Source: Nitrospirota bacterium (GTDB lineage: Bacteria > Nitrospirota > Thermodesulfovibrionia > Thermodesulfovibrionales > Dissulfurispiraceae). From it: a DNA stretch of 64,000 nucleotides. The notes below the pieces were generated by a model that was not told the origin of the DNA, searched no databases, and saw only the letters and a list, made by a program, of their open reading frames with translations. Each line of letters opens with the position of its first letter. The first letter of the stretch is position 1. Where the stretch lies: the NCBI GenBank assembly GCA_004321915.1, contig SCQE01000019.1:16629-80628 (forward strand), read 5' to 3'. The position numbers and the translations under genes are program-made. Shown piece by piece: positions 6,242 through 15,441 of this stretch.

Positions 6242-7946
6242 GAAAATCGGGGGGTCAGTCTTAGATCATACGGACTGCCCGGAGACAATGGACTGGATAA
6301 CATATCATATCGGGGAAGACTTCCTGATCGCCCTTATCTGTTTCGGCATAACCGCAAGGGTATTGCGGAAAGCCAAAACAGACCTTTCACTCGACCGCGA
6401 AAAAAGGAGCAGGCTTTTTATCTTCGGCTCCGGTTTTGCGATCTTAGGTCTGAGCAGTTTCATACATGCCTCGATCCACACCTTCGACCTGAATACGAAC
6501 ATCCTGTACCAAACGCTTCTCGGCTATTGCTTCGGCCTCCTGATGCTGATAGCGGCCGTCACCTTGGAAAAGCCGTGGAACAAAAAGACGCTGCCGCTCC
6601 TTTACCTCCCGCTTGTATTGATGCTTTCCCCGTACGTATATGAGCAATTCCCTATCTTCAACCAGTTCAGGCCGCTCGTATGGCTCATAGTCTCATACCT
6701 GTCCGGGCTTATCTGCATGCTGTATCTGGCGACTTTCTATTACACCAAAAATGCGCGGTTCGTCCTTTCTTCGATCGGCCATCTCTTTATATGCATCGCG
6801 TCCATAATACTTTTTTTCCCCGCCTCCATAGGCGCGGACCCATGGACCTTCGGACACCTCATTAGGCCTTTGGGCTTTGTCATTTTGTTCTTCAGCGTCA
6901 CGAGCAGGGAGCTCGGCGAGCTCAGGAGCAGCGTCCTTTACAGGGCGCTTACCGCTTTCAGCCTGCTCGCCTCGATACCGCTTCTCGTCTCGGGCGTAGT
7001 AATGCTGTATGAAAACCTCAACCCGGGCTACGTTATAAAAAAAGAGCCTATGGTCTTCGCGCTCCTGTTGATCACCTTGGCCTCGGCCCTCATCTTCGGA
7101 CTCGGCATGACCATACGGCTGATACGCCCGCTCCTCCGGCTCAAAGACTCCGTGATAAAACTTGCGGACGAAGGTTTCAACAAAAAGATAGCAGTGGACA
7201 GCACCGATGAGATAGGGGAGCTTTCCAATGCCTTCAACGACATGACCGTCAAATTGCGCAGCGCCCTCGATGAACAGGACCGGTTGAGCAGGCTGGCGGC
7301 CACAGGGGAACTCGCCGCGACCCTTGCCCACGAGATCAAAAACCCGCTGAATGCGATAAGCGGAGCGGCGGTCTATCTCGAAGAGAACTTCAAGGGCGGC
7401 CTCATACAGGAATTCGTAAAGATAATCAATAGTGAGGCGCAGCGGATAAACAAACTTACGATGAGCCTTCTGAATTTTGCCGCACCCGTAAAACCTGCTC
7501 TTGCGCCGTCTGACATCAACAGTCTGGTCCGCGAAACCCGCCTGCTTCTCGAACAGGAGTCTAAGGACCGCGGCGTAATTATTGAAGCTGAGCTTGACGC
7601 GAAAGCTCCTCTAATAGACTTCGATTACGATCAGATAAAGCAGGTGCTGATCAACTTCATAGTAAATGCAATGGATGCGGCGGCCGCAAACGGTCTTGTT
7701 AAAATCAAGACGCGCATATCGAACGGGGGCCTGCTGCTGTCGGTCGAAGACAACGGCCGGGGCATTAAGGAGGAGGACCTGAAAAACATATTCAATCCCT
7801 TTTTCACGACCAAGACGCGGGGTGTCGGGCTGGGGCTTGCCGTGTCGAGGAAAATAGCAAAGGAGCACAGCGGCGATATACTTGCGGAGAGCATTCCGGG
7901 AAAGGGCTGCCGTTTCACGCTTATGCTGCCGGTGAAGAGAAAATGA
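6240..7946 (+). CDS. Membrane histidine kinase, NtrB-type partner of the adjacent regulator
   Basis: The protein is 568 aa from the ATG at 6240, or 552 from the ATG at 6288. The N-terminal half has about eight or nine membrane helices with no large periplasmic domain, suggesting it senses a membrane or quinone signal. Then come a HAMP segment (LIRPLLRLKDSVIKLADEGF), a HisKA box with the phospho-acceptor His at about residue 364 (AHEIKNPLNAI), and an HATPase domain (NFIVNAMDAA; VEDNGRGI; GVGLGLAVSRKI). It overlaps the response regulator by 4 bp (ATGA) and diverges from the DsrE-like genes, so a role in sulfur-relay control is likely but inferred. The start choice is uncertain. Confidence 0.93.
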   Translation: MKIGGSVLDHTDCPETMDWITYHIGEDFLIALICFGITARVLRKAKTDLSLDREKRSRLFIFGSGFAILGLSSFIHASIHTFDLNTNILYQTLLGYCFGLLMLIAAVTLEKPWNKKTLPLLYLPLVLMLSPYVYEQFPIFNQFRPLVWLIVSYLSGLICMLYLATFYYTKNARFVLSSIGHLFICIASIILFFPASIGADPWTFGHLIRPLGFVILFFSVTSRELGELRSSVLYRALTAFSLLASIPLLVSGVVMLYENLNPGYVIKKEPMVFALLLITLASALIFGLGMTIRLIRPLLRLKDSVIKLADEGFNKKIAVDSTDEIGELSNAFNDMTVKLRSALDEQDRLSRLAATGELAATLAHEIKNPLNAISGAAVYLEENFKGGLIQEFVKIINSEAQRINKLTMSLLNFAAPVKPALAPSDINSLVRETRLLLEQESKDRGVIIEAELDAKAPLIDFDYDQIKQVLINFIVNAMDAAAANGLVKIKTRISNGGLLLSVEDNGRGIKEEDLKNIFNPFFTTKTRGVGLGLAVSRKIAKEHSGDILAESIPGKGCRFTLMLPVKRK

Positions 7947-9277
7947 AGTCCTCGATACTTATAATAGACGACGAACTCAATTCCCTGAAGGTGCTGTCCC
8001 TCGCGCTCAAGAAAGAGGGGTTCAGCGTAGAGGCGTGCAGCACCGGCGAGGAAGCGCTGGCAAAGCTCGACAAAGATGTTTTCGACCTTGTTATATCGGA
8101 CTACAAGCTCCCGGGCATCAACGGCGAAGTCATCCTCGAAAGGGTCAAAGAAAAGACCCCTTCAGTGCCATTTATCCTGCTTACCGCATACGGCAGCATC
8201 GAACGCGCGGTGAACGCGATGAAAAAAGGGGCATATACTTATCTGACCAAACCGGTGCATCTAAGCCTGCTGTCTTCTGTAGCAAGGGAGGCTTTAGGCG
8301 AAAGGATAAAAGACTATGTCGGCGATCCCTGCAGATACCAGTTCCTGAATATTGTCGGCAAGTCCAAGCCCATGCAGGACGTATTCTCCATGATACAGCG
8401 CGTCAGCAAAACCGACGCGGGCGTGCTCATCTTAGGAGAGACCGGCACAGGCAAGGAACTCGCTGCGAGGGCGATCCACTACAGCTCCATGCGGGCCAAC
8501 AGCGCCTTCATCCCCATCGACTGCACCACCATCCCCAAAGACCTCATGGAAAGCGAACTCTTCGGCCATGAAAAGGGTGCCTTCACCTGCGCCTATGCAA
8601 GCAAGACCGGCCTTCTCGAAATGGCGAATGAAGGCACGGTCTTCTTCGATGAGATCGGGGACCTCGATTTCACCCTGCAGAAAAAACTCCTCAGGTTTCT
8701 TCAGGAAAAAGAGTTCTATAAAATAGGCGGCAAACAGAAGATCAAGGTGGACGTGCGCGTGATCGCCGCAACGAACAGGAACATAGAGAAGGCCGTAGAA
8801 CAAGGGGAATTCAGGGCCGACCTTTATTACAGGTTCAATGTCATAACCATCAATATGCCGCCGCTCAGGGAGAGAAGCGACGACATCCCTTTGATAGCAG
8901 CGCACTTCCTCGAGTTCTTCACGAAGAAGTACAAGAAAGATATAACAGGTTTTGAGCCTGCCGCCATGGACGCCCTGAAGCATTACGACTGGCCGGGCAA
9001 TGTCCGCGAGCTCGAAAATGTCATCGAGAGGGCGACGATATTGTGCCCGTCGGGACAGATCAATATTTCATGCCTGCCGTATAAGCTGAAACCGCTGCTG
9101 CCGGAAGAAAATTATTCGCTCGAAGACGGACTGAATCTCGCGGAGATGGAAAAACGGGTTGTACTGAAAGCCCTCGAAGCATCCTCGTGGAACCAGTCGA
9201 AATCAGCTCTGCTGCTCGGGATCACCCGCAAACAGCTGAGGACAAAGATGAAGAACTTAGGTCTGCTTCCGGGTTAG
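7943..9277 (+). CDS. NtrC-family sigma-54 activating response regulator with GAFTCA loop
   Basis: This 444-aa protein has a receiver domain (D53 in VISDYKLPG, K near 103 in TKPVH). The AAA+ domain has Walker A GETGTGKE, Walker B VFFDEIGD and the R-finger region FRADLYYRFNV. A Fis-type HTH at the C-terminus reads NQSKSALLLGITRKQLRTKM. The sigma-54 contact loop at residues 212-217 reads GAFTCA instead of the nearly invariant GAFTGA. It is co-transcribed with the kinase. Two sigma-54 promoters with matching palindromes occur within 6 kb, making it their likely activator. Its stop overlaps the stop of the convergent amylomaltase gene. Confidence 0.95.
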   Translation: MKSSILIIDDELNSLKVLSLALKKEGFSVEACSTGEEALAKLDKDVFDLVISDYKLPGINGEVILERVKEKTPSVPFILLTAYGSIERAVNAMKKGAYTYLTKPVHLSLLSSVAREALGERIKDYVGDPCRYQFLNIVGKSKPMQDVFSMIQRVSKTDAGVLILGETGTGKELAARAIHYSSMRANSAFIPIDCTTIPKDLMESELFGHEKGAFTCAYASKTGLLEMANEGTVFFDEIGDLDFTLQKKLLRFLQEKEFYKIGGKQKIKVDVRVIAATNRNIEKAVEQGEFRADLYYRFNVITINMPPLRERSDDIPLIAAHFLEFFTKKYKKDITGFEPAAMDALKHYDWPGNVRELENVIERATILCPSGQINISCLPYKLKPLLPEENYSLEDGLNLAEMEKRVVLKALEASSWNQSKSALLLGITRKQLRTKMKNLGLLPG

Positions 9278-11517
9278 CCTGTTGAGCGGCAATCCTGTTT
9301 TGTCGTCTGTTTTGACCGGCCGTCTTTTTCAAAGATATGCGACAAACGCCGGACAATGCTTACGCTCTTAAGCTCATCTACGGTCAATAATGTCTTGCGC
9401 ATCCAACTCGGGTAAGCGGTGGTCACTCCGGGCATGTTCTGCTGGTCGCGCGCGCCGGTTATGTCGTCGAGACTCACTGACAATAGTTTGCTCGGGGACT
9501 TTGAAAGGTATTCATAGACCGCAAGACAGAGCTCTTCGGTCATCTCGTCCGTCTCTTCCATGCGGATGTCCTTTGAGTTCAACGCCTCTATCAAAAGCTT
9601 CCTGATCTTTTCTCTATCGAGCAAATCCGCTTTCATCGCGTCTTCGTCTCTATAAAGTCCGAGCTTGTTTCTCAGCATAATGTCCCTGCCCTGCCAATAG
9701 CCGGACAGCGTTGGGAGATCGTGGGTGGTGACCGCGCATAGGGCCATCGAAGGGTAAGCTTCGGGCTGCCTGAAGGACGGATCCGGATAGTTCCGTTCGA
9801 AATAGAGCAGACGATACGAGAGCATTTTGAAACTCATAAGCCTTTCTTTGATGTCATCGCCCACGGTGCCTAAGTCTTCGGCTATGACTATCGTCTTATT
9901 TCGCATGCTTTCTAACGCGATGATTCTCAGAATGTCTTCCGAAGGGTAACGGACATAAGCTCCGGCAGAAGCCTCGGTCCCCCCCGGAATCCAGAAGAGC
10001 CTGAAGATGCCGAGCGCGTGGTCTATGCGAATCGCGCCGCCGTGCTTCATGTTCCTGCGCAGGGTCTGCACCAAAAACTCATATCCAGTTTCGATCAGGG
10101 ATTCGGGTTTGATGGGAGGGAAGCCCCAGTTCTGTCCTTTAGGATTGAAACCGTCCGGCGGCGCCCCTACGTCGACATCAAACGCAATGACATCCTGATG
10201 CGCCCAGTCATCGCTGCCTCCGCCGGATGAGCCTATGGCAAGGTCGTGATAAAGGCCGACACTCATTCCCGAAGCCTGAGCAAGCTTCGCAATTTCGGCC
10301 TGCTGCAGTTCGATGACCCATTGGATATATTTATAAAAAATAATCTTCTTCTTGTTTTTTGCCTTGAAAGCCTCTGTTGTTTTGCTGCGGTTAGTTTTGT
10401 ATTTTTCGGGCCAAGCCTGCCAATTAAAGGCGCACCCTATCTTTTCCGCAAGCGCCATATAGGCGGCAAAGGCATCTAGTTCTCCGTCTAGGTTTTCGGT
10501 AAAATCCCTGAAATTCCTGCCCGAGCTTGTCCCGGCAAGGTAATCGTGTTTGTAAAAGTATTCGAAGGCATGACCGAGCGCTTCGAATTTCAGCGATGCG
10601 ACACGCTCATAGTTTATGAATTCCTGCGCCCTCAGCCTGTTTAACGCCGATGAGAATTTTTTGGAAGTTATAAGATTTTTAAGTTTCTTGCATTTTTCTG
10701 CGCCAGGCAAAGCAGTCATGTCGATATAAATAAAATTCTTAAACAGCCTGCTGACAGGAGAATAAGGGCTGACGCCTAGGGGACACCTGTTAGGTATCGC
10801 ATGCAGAGGGTTAATCCCTACAAAGCCTGCGCCCTCTTTTGATAAGAGCCGGACAAGGTCTCTTAAGTCTCCGAAGTCTCCGACACCCCAATTCCGGGCC
10901 GACTTTACTGAATATAGATTCACGGACAGACCCCAAGTCTTGCCTTCTGCCAGCGTCGGAGGCAGGTAACATTCATCAGGCGCAACTATAAGGCGGCATG
11001 TTTTTTTGATTGCGGTTTTGGCGTTATGGCCCTTCGCAGCATGTTCTGCCTTGACGGAGAGCGTGTAATATCCGGGCTCGCATGCAGATTCGCAGGGGAC
11101 AAGGATTCTTACAAAACGCTTTTCATCTTCCAAAATACGCTCTTCGGTTATGACTGCGGCGTTGCCTAAAAGAGCGCCTTCATATTTGTTGCCGTTTTCA
11201 TCCGTGAGCGTCCAAGAAAGAGAAATGCCTTCTTCTTCGCCGGGATTCAAAGGCAGATACACAGGCACGCCTAAGGGGCGCGCGCTGCATGAAAGCACCG
11301 TAACAGGCGCTAAAAAAGATTCCCACGGATGCCGCCGCCGTTTTTTAATCTCTTCAGCCAAAACTTCTTCGGACCCGGCATTTATTCCCAGCGCACACAG
11401 GATGGCCTTCTGCGTTTCGACTGAAGCCTCATGCCTCGTACCGCCCATGTCCCAGTATTCAGGCAGTATGCCGCAGAGTCCGGAAAGTTCTTTGATCAAA
11501 TCTTCGGTTGTTTGCAT
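9274..11517 (-). CDS. malQ: 4-alpha-glucanotransferase (amylomaltase)
   Basis: This 747-aa enzyme disproportionates alpha-1,4-glucans in cytosolic glycogen and maltodextrin turnover. It is a long GH77 form: residues 1 to about 230 carry extra N-terminal beta-sandwich sequence, as in E. coli MalQ. The catalytic domain follows: WGVGDFGDL, the nucleophile Asp in IRIDHALG, the acid/base Glu in IAEDLGTVG and Asp in TTHDLPTLSGYW. The ATG at 11517 is preferred over an in-frame TTG at 11622, since the extra residues do not look like protein and would overlap the toxin-antitoxin promoter. No clear ribosome site is seen. A GH13 amylase occurs 14 kb away. Confidence 0.93.
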   Translation of the reverse strand: MQTTEDLIKELSGLCGILPEYWDMGGTRHEASVETQKAILCALGINAGSEEVLAEEIKKRRRHPWESFLAPVTVLSCSARPLGVPVYLPLNPGEEEGISLSWTLTDENGNKYEGALLGNAAVITEERILEDEKRFVRILVPCESACEPGYYTLSVKAEHAAKGHNAKTAIKKTCRLIVAPDECYLPPTLAEGKTWGLSVNLYSVKSARNWGVGDFGDLRDLVRLLSKEGAGFVGINPLHAIPNRCPLGVSPYSPVSRLFKNFIYIDMTALPGAEKCKKLKNLITSKKFSSALNRLRAQEFINYERVASLKFEALGHAFEYFYKHDYLAGTSSGRNFRDFTENLDGELDAFAAYMALAEKIGCAFNWQAWPEKYKTNRSKTTEAFKAKNKKKIIFYKYIQWVIELQQAEIAKLAQASGMSVGLYHDLAIGSSGGGSDDWAHQDVIAFDVDVGAPPDGFNPKGQNWGFPPIKPESLIETGYEFLVQTLRRNMKHGGAIRIDHALGIFRLFWIPGGTEASAGAYVRYPSEDILRIIALESMRNKTIVIAEDLGTVGDDIKERLMSFKMLSYRLLYFERNYPDPSFRQPEAYPSMALCAVTTHDLPTLSGYWQGRDIMLRNKLGLYRDEDAMKADLLDREKIRKLLIEALNSKDIRMEETDEMTEELCLAVYEYLSKSPSKLLSVSLDDITGARDQQNMPGVTTAYPSWMRKTLLTVDELKSVSIVRRLSHIFEKDGRSKQTTKQDCRSTG

Positions 11518-11615
11518 TGTTGTCCAGTTATCATAATCTATGGCGTCCCGATTTGGACAGATAGTTGATATAAGTCGCCCAAATTTATTGGGCCCATTGT
11601 TCGCAGTCCGTTCTT

Positions 11616-11647
11616 TTGACAAAGTGCATCATAAGTGTTACACTTAT
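11616..11647 (+). promoter_or_regulatory. Promoter and operator palindrome of the toxin-antitoxin pair
   Basis: TTGACA (11616-11621), 17 bp, then TACACT (11639-11644) form a sigma-70 promoter. The palindrome ATAAGTGTTACACTTAT (11631-11647, 8-bp arms around a T) covers the -10 element, as expected for autorepression by a ribbon-helix-helix antitoxin. Confidence 0.65.
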
Positions 11648-11668
11648 AGCAAAAAGGGGAGGGCGGCT

Positions 11669-11896
11669 ATGCCGACTAAAAATCCACGGGTCAATATCGC
11701 AATGGAAAAACCTCTGTACGTCACTATTCAAGGCATTTCGAAGCGGGACGGTGTTTCTATGTCTATGGTTGTAAGGGATTTGATAAAGGAGTCGCTGGAG
11801 TTGAGAGAAGATGTCAGCCTTGCAGGATTTGCGGAGGAAAGGGAGAAGACCTTTACCCGTTCAAAAGCTCTGAGTCATAAAGAACTATGGGGATAG
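11669..11896 (+). CDS. Ribbon-helix-helix antitoxin
   Basis: This 75-aa protein has an N-terminal strand (RVNIAMEKPLYVTIQGISKRDG) and two helices (SMSMVVRDLIKESLEL), the ribbon-helix-helix DNA-binding pattern. A charged C-terminal tail probably wraps the toxin. The ATG at 11669 follows AGGGGAGGG. It is one base from the toxin GTG and behind a promoter with a palindromic operator. Confidence 0.82.
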   Translation: MPTKNPRVNIAMEKPLYVTIQGISKRDGVSMSMVVRDLIKESLELREDVSLAGFAEEREKTFTRSKALSHKELWG

Positions 11897-11897
11897 C

Positions 11898-12176
11898 GTG
11901 GAATACACCCTGCTTTATCACCACGATGTCAAAAACAAAGACCTTCCGAAACTTAATGATACATTAAAAAAACGTATTCGGAAAGCCATCGAAACCAGAT
12001 TGACGGTTGCGCCGCACGAATACGGCATTCCTTTGCGAAAAACCCTGAAAGGATACTGGAAACTGAGGGTGGGCGATTATAGGGTGGTTTTCAAGGTAAA
12101 AGGCGTTGAAGTCGTTGTTTTGGGAATAAGGCATAGAAAAGATGTTTATGCGATTATCGATGAACGTACAAAGTGA
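11898..12176 (+). CDS. RelE/ParE-family toxin
   Basis: This 92-aa protein, started by GTG, has the RelE/ParE fold: N-terminal helices (LNDTLKKRIRKAIETRL), then RKTLKGYWKLRVGDYRVVFKV and a last strand VVVLGIRHRKDVY. The LKGYWKLRVGDYRV core is diagnostic. Members cleave ribosome-bound mRNA or poison gyrase; which applies cannot be decided here. It is directly coupled to the antitoxin gene. Confidence 0.87.
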   Translation: MEYTLLYHHDVKNKDLPKLNDTLKKRIRKAIETRLTVAPHEYGIPLRKTLKGYWKLRVGDYRVVFKVKGVEVVVLGIRHRKDVYAIIDERTK

Positions 12177-12190
12177 CAAACAAGGGTGTT

Positions 12191-12535
12191 TTATTTTGTC
12201 TTAGCAGGTAAGGTTGAAACTGCACGGCCGGAGCTTTTTAAATTCAGCTTGCTGTTTAAAAGCCGCGCGGCTTTTTTTATGGCCTGAAGATCGTCGTGCG
12301 TGAACTGCGATATAAAATCGGTTTCGTCCGGAAACAGCTCTCTAATTTCAACATTTAACGCTGAGGCTATGCTTGCAAGGGAATCGAGGCTGGGGTTTAC
12401 TTCCCCACGTTCGATTTCGCCAATGAATTTGTAACTAATGCCCGATTTTTCGTCGAGCTTTTCCTGAGTATATCCTCGCAGCTTCCGTAGCTGCCTAATC
12501 CGACCACCCAACTTTATTTTTATAGCATCGTTCAA
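12191..12535 (-). CDS. XRE-family transcriptional regulator
   Basis: This 114-aa protein has an N-terminal Cro/CI HTH (GGRIRQLRKLRGYTQEKLDEKSG; FIGEIERGEVNPSLDSLASIASAL) and a short C-terminal part of unknown role. The only reasonable start is a TTG at 12535, preceded by GAGG. A TATAAT (12551-12556, minus strand) stands 16 nt upstream. It is convergent with the toxin gene and divergent from lipoprotein genes. ACACTT half-sites occur near its start and in both neighbouring promoters, so it may control them. Confidence 0.85.
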   Translation of the reverse strand: MNDAIKIKLGGRIRQLRKLRGYTQEKLDEKSGISYKFIGEIERGEVNPSLDSLASIASALNVEIRELFPDETDFISQFTHDDLQAIKKAARLLNSKLNLKSSGRAVSTLPAKTK

Positions 12536-12601
12536 GTGTACCTCAGAAGAATTATATGTGCTTTTTATCAGAGGATAAACCGTATGTTAGTATTTTTTTG
12601 C

Positions 12602-12630
12602 TTGACAAATAACACTTATATGTATAAAAT
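12602..12630 (+). promoter_or_regulatory. Sigma-70 promoter of the lipoprotein pair
   Basis: TTGACA (12602-12607), a 17-bp spacer and TAAAAT (12625-12630). The spacer contains ACACTTAT (12612-12619), the same octamer as the operator arm at 11640-11647. Confidence 0.6.
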
Positions 12631-12689
12631 TTCCATAATTTTAGAATTATAAGGCCATATCGGTTGCTAAAAAATTGGGGAGGGTCATC

Positions 12690-13367
12690 ATGAAATTCAA
12701 ACTGCTATACAAAACAAGCGTCCTGATTTTTGCAGCGGTGATAATTTCGGGATGTGTCTCTGCCCCGCAGCCTGTGGGTGATTTCAGTTTTCAGAAAAAA
12801 CTTCAATCAGCGCGCCATTGGCATATTTTAGCGCAGGATGCTGCCGAGCAGATACAATCCATTCTGAATGCAAGCAATATGCAAAAACAGGCGATGTATG
12901 TAACTCCGAGCAGCGATACCTCATTCGGTCAAGGATTTCATAATATGCTGGTTACTTCTTTAGTGGACAGAGGGGTAAAAAGCCTGACTCAGCCGGACAA
13001 ATCCGCGCTTAAAATTACATACGAAGCTCAGGTTGTCCATCATCTCGCAAACAGAAACAGATTACCGAAAACAGGGCTATTGGCGTTATTGGCGGGTGAA
13101 ATAGCGGTGTTCAGAAATATCAAGATCCATAACACCACGCATCCCGTTGCCCAAACGGCAATAGGGGCGGGAGCTCTTGCCGGCGGCGCCATGGTTTACG
13201 ACTTTCTGAATGAGGATATCCCCCATACGGAAATAGTCCTTACTATTTCGATAAGCAAAGGCAACGAATACTTCATCAGGAAAACTGACTGTTATTATAT
13301 CAATGATTCGGACCACTGGCACTACAAGCCGCCAACGCCTCCTAAACCGATGAAGGTGATGGGGTAA
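12690..13367 (+). CDS. Lipoprotein of unknown function
   Basis: This 225-aa protein has a lipoprotein signal peptide (KLLYKTSVLIFAAVIISGC, lipobox ISGC). The mature part has a glycine/alanine-rich segment that could be a membrane-active stretch (QTAIGAGALAGGAMVYDFL), followed by beta-strand sequence (TEIVLTISISKGNEYFIRK). GGGGAGGG precedes the ATG at 12690. It is 6 bp upstream of a FlgO-like lipoprotein gene, so the pair probably acts together at the outer membrane. I do not recognise the family. Confidence 0.8.
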   Translation: MKFKLLYKTSVLIFAAVIISGCVSAPQPVGDFSFQKKLQSARHWHILAQDAAEQIQSILNASNMQKQAMYVTPSSDTSFGQGFHNMLVTSLVDRGVKSLTQPDKSALKITYEAQVVHHLANRNRLPKTGLLALLAGEIAVFRNIKIHNTTHPVAQTAIGAGALAGGAMVYDFLNEDIPHTEIVLTISISKGNEYFIRKTDCYYINDSDHWHYKPPTPPKPMKVMG

Positions 13368-13373
13368 GCACAG

Positions 13374-13913
13374 ATGAGATCGAAAAATATTTTTATCATT
13401 CTTCTCCTTTTAGCGCTGACAAACGCTTGTGTGCCTGCTGTAAGATTGGATGACGACTTGATCACGACAAGCTACTTGGCCGCCGATATACTTAGGGGTC
13501 AGGCGGTGACGCCTATACCTCCCGGAGACACGGTGCTCGTCGGAAGTTTTGTTAATATCGATAATCTGGAACCTTCGACGCTCGGCAGGACAGTCTCTGA
13601 AATGATCGCCTCGCGTTTTACCCAAACCGGGTATAAAGTTATAGAAATGAAGCTGCGGAAATCGGTCTTTATAAGAAATAAAGCAGGCGGCGAGTTTATG
13701 CTGTCGAGAGAGGTTAAGGATTTAACCACCGAACACAATGCGCATGCAGTCATTGCCGGAACTTATGCCGTCGGCACTGATCTAATTTACGTTAAGGCAA
13801 GCATAGTTGATCCTGCAACCAACATTGTGATGTCTTCTTACGATTATAAGTTGCCGATTACTCCCAATATCAGAAAAATGCTCGGCAGCGGCGTCAAAGA
13901 GTTTCTGCATTAA
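13374..13913 (+). CDS. FlgO-family outer-membrane lipoprotein
   Basis: This 179-aa protein has lipobox LTNAC near residue 19. The mature part reads like the FlgO domain: DTVLVGSFVNIDNLEPSTLGRTVSEMIASRFTQTGYKV, then AHAVIAGTYAVG and VYVKASIVDPATN-like sequence. In Vibrio, FlgO supports flagella at the outer membrane, but many members occur away from flagellar genes. No other flagellar gene is in the window apart from a FliL-like lipoprotein at 16133. It follows the preceding lipoprotein gene by 6 bp. Confidence 0.85.
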   Translation: MRSKNIFIILLLLALTNACVPAVRLDDDLITTSYLAADILRGQAVTPIPPGDTVLVGSFVNIDNLEPSTLGRTVSEMIASRFTQTGYKVIEMKLRKSVFIRNKAGGEFMLSREVKDLTTEHNAHAVIAGTYAVGTDLIYVKASIVDPATNIVMSSYDYKLPITPNIRKMLGSGVKEFLH

Positions 13914-14114
13914 AGCGTAATCTCCGTTCTTTTTTCTCAATCTGGATTTAAATTAAGAAATCCGGCTGTGATGCCGTGCGTTTTTGCGTTCCATTAATTT
14001 TCCCGGTACTGAATTCCACCATGCAGCCCCGTTATGGTATATAATACCTAAAAAACCCGGAGGGGCTTTTTGTCGCCGGGCGGTAAAAATACGAGCAAGG
14101 AGAGGACGCACGAT

Positions 14115-15422
14115 ATGTCAAAGTTTAGGCTTGCAGCCGGAATTCTTTTTCTTACGATGTTTTTCTCTGCGCAAATCGCATTGTCTCTCAATACCGACGC
14201 AATAGCAAAGGCCCAATACGTCGGGTCCAAGGCCTGTGAGAAATGCCACGTGAGGATTTATACCGGCTGGACGGAAACCCTGCACACAAAAAAGATCCAG
14301 CAGGCCAATGAATATACGGTTGTCGGCGATTTCACAAATAACAATAAACTTACTATAGAGAAAGACGGCAAGAAGTTCGTCACCTCGATGACAAAGAAAG
14401 ACGGGAAGTTCTATATCAATACTTACGGCCCGGACGGCAAGGCGCAGGAATATCTTATCGGTTATACCATCGGCGGCACATGGCAGCAGCGTTATATGAC
14501 GATATTCCCCAACGGGGCATATAAGGTGCTGCCGGTGCAATGGAATGTCAAGACAGGCGAATGGGTTGATTACAGAGGACTTAAAACGGCCGCGCCCGGA
14601 AGCGGCAAATACTGGAGCGACAAAGCCAACACATGGCAGACGCAATGCGGTTCGTGCCATGTGACCAATCTTGAATTTGCGTATGACGAAAAGAACGACA
14701 CATACAAGGACACTAAATGGAACGACAACGGTGCGGGCTGTGAGGCCTGCCATGGCCCCGGAAGCAGGCATATAGAGGCGGCAACAGACACAGAAAAGCG
14801 CGAAGCTATAATAAATCCACGGAAGCTGCCTACTTTTGTGGGCGCGATGATCTGCGGGCAGTGTCATGCAAGAGGCGTTTCGACCGACGGCAAATACGAA
14901 TACCCGAAAGGCTTCAGACCCGGCAAAATGCTGACCGAATACTTTGTGGAAAAGCCGGTGGTGTGGCCTAACGGAAGTTCGAAATGCAATGCCCAGCAAT
15001 ACTCCGACTGGAAAAAGAGCGGCCATGCAAACTACGGGGTAAACTGCTGGACCTGCCATGAGGTGCATAGGAAAGGGGTCACCGAAAGGTATTCTCTTAA
15101 GTCTTCCGGCTGGTCCGTCTGCCTATCGTGCCATTCTGGAGAGACCGATAAAAGCGAGCGGAGCATCCATTCTCTTCACGGCGTGATCGGTTGCGCCACG
15201 TGCCATATGCCGAGGACCGCGCAGAGCGCGCTTCCGAACGACATATCCGACCATTCTTTCAGGGTGATACTGCCGCAGGAGAGCATTAATAAAGGGGGCA
15301 CGGACAAGCAGCCGAACTCATGCAATCTTTGTCATTATCATAAAAACGACTCTCCCGAAGCGTTGGTGAAGTTTTTGAAGCGGATCAAAAAGGATTCCTA
15401 CGGACCGGCAAAGAAAAGATAA
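14115..15422 (+). CDS. Periplasmic octaheme c-type cytochrome
   Basis: This 435-aa protein has a signal peptide (KFRLAAGILFLTMFFSAQIALS) and eight CXXCH sites in order: CEKCH, CGSCH, CEACH, CGQCH, CWTCH, CLSCH, CATCH, CNLCH. The start region QYVGSKACEKCHVRIYTGW resembles cytochrome c554 and related multiheme redox enzymes. Residues 60-190 form a heme-free insert. It probably carries electrons between periplasmic donors and a reductase; a catalytic role is possible but unproven. The ATG at 14115 has AAGGAGAGG upstream, and a TATAAT at 14040-14045 may be its -10. It is likely co-transcribed with the lipoprotein at 15442. Confidence 0.92.
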   Translation: MSKFRLAAGILFLTMFFSAQIALSLNTDAIAKAQYVGSKACEKCHVRIYTGWTETLHTKKIQQANEYTVVGDFTNNNKLTIEKDGKKFVTSMTKKDGKFYINTYGPDGKAQEYLIGYTIGGTWQQRYMTIFPNGAYKVLPVQWNVKTGEWVDYRGLKTAAPGSGKYWSDKANTWQTQCGSCHVTNLEFAYDEKNDTYKDTKWNDNGAGCEACHGPGSRHIEAATDTEKREAIINPRKLPTFVGAMICGQCHARGVSTDGKYEYPKGFRPGKMLTEYFVEKPVVWPNGSSKCNAQQYSDWKKSGHANYGVNCWTCHEVHRKGVTERYSLKSSGWSVCLSCHSGETDKSERSIHSLHGVIGCATCHMPRTAQSALPNDISDHSFRVILPQESINKGGTDKQPNSCNLCHYHKNDSPEALVKFLKRIKKDSYGPAKKR

Positions 15423-15441
15423 TTTATCAGGAGGTGTCTTT

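Noticed and set aside
14118..15068. 316-codon open frame antisense to the octaheme cytochrome gene
   Set aside because: It has no family resemblance and no ribosome site, and the plus-strand frame is a clear cytochrome; it is a shadow of codon bias.
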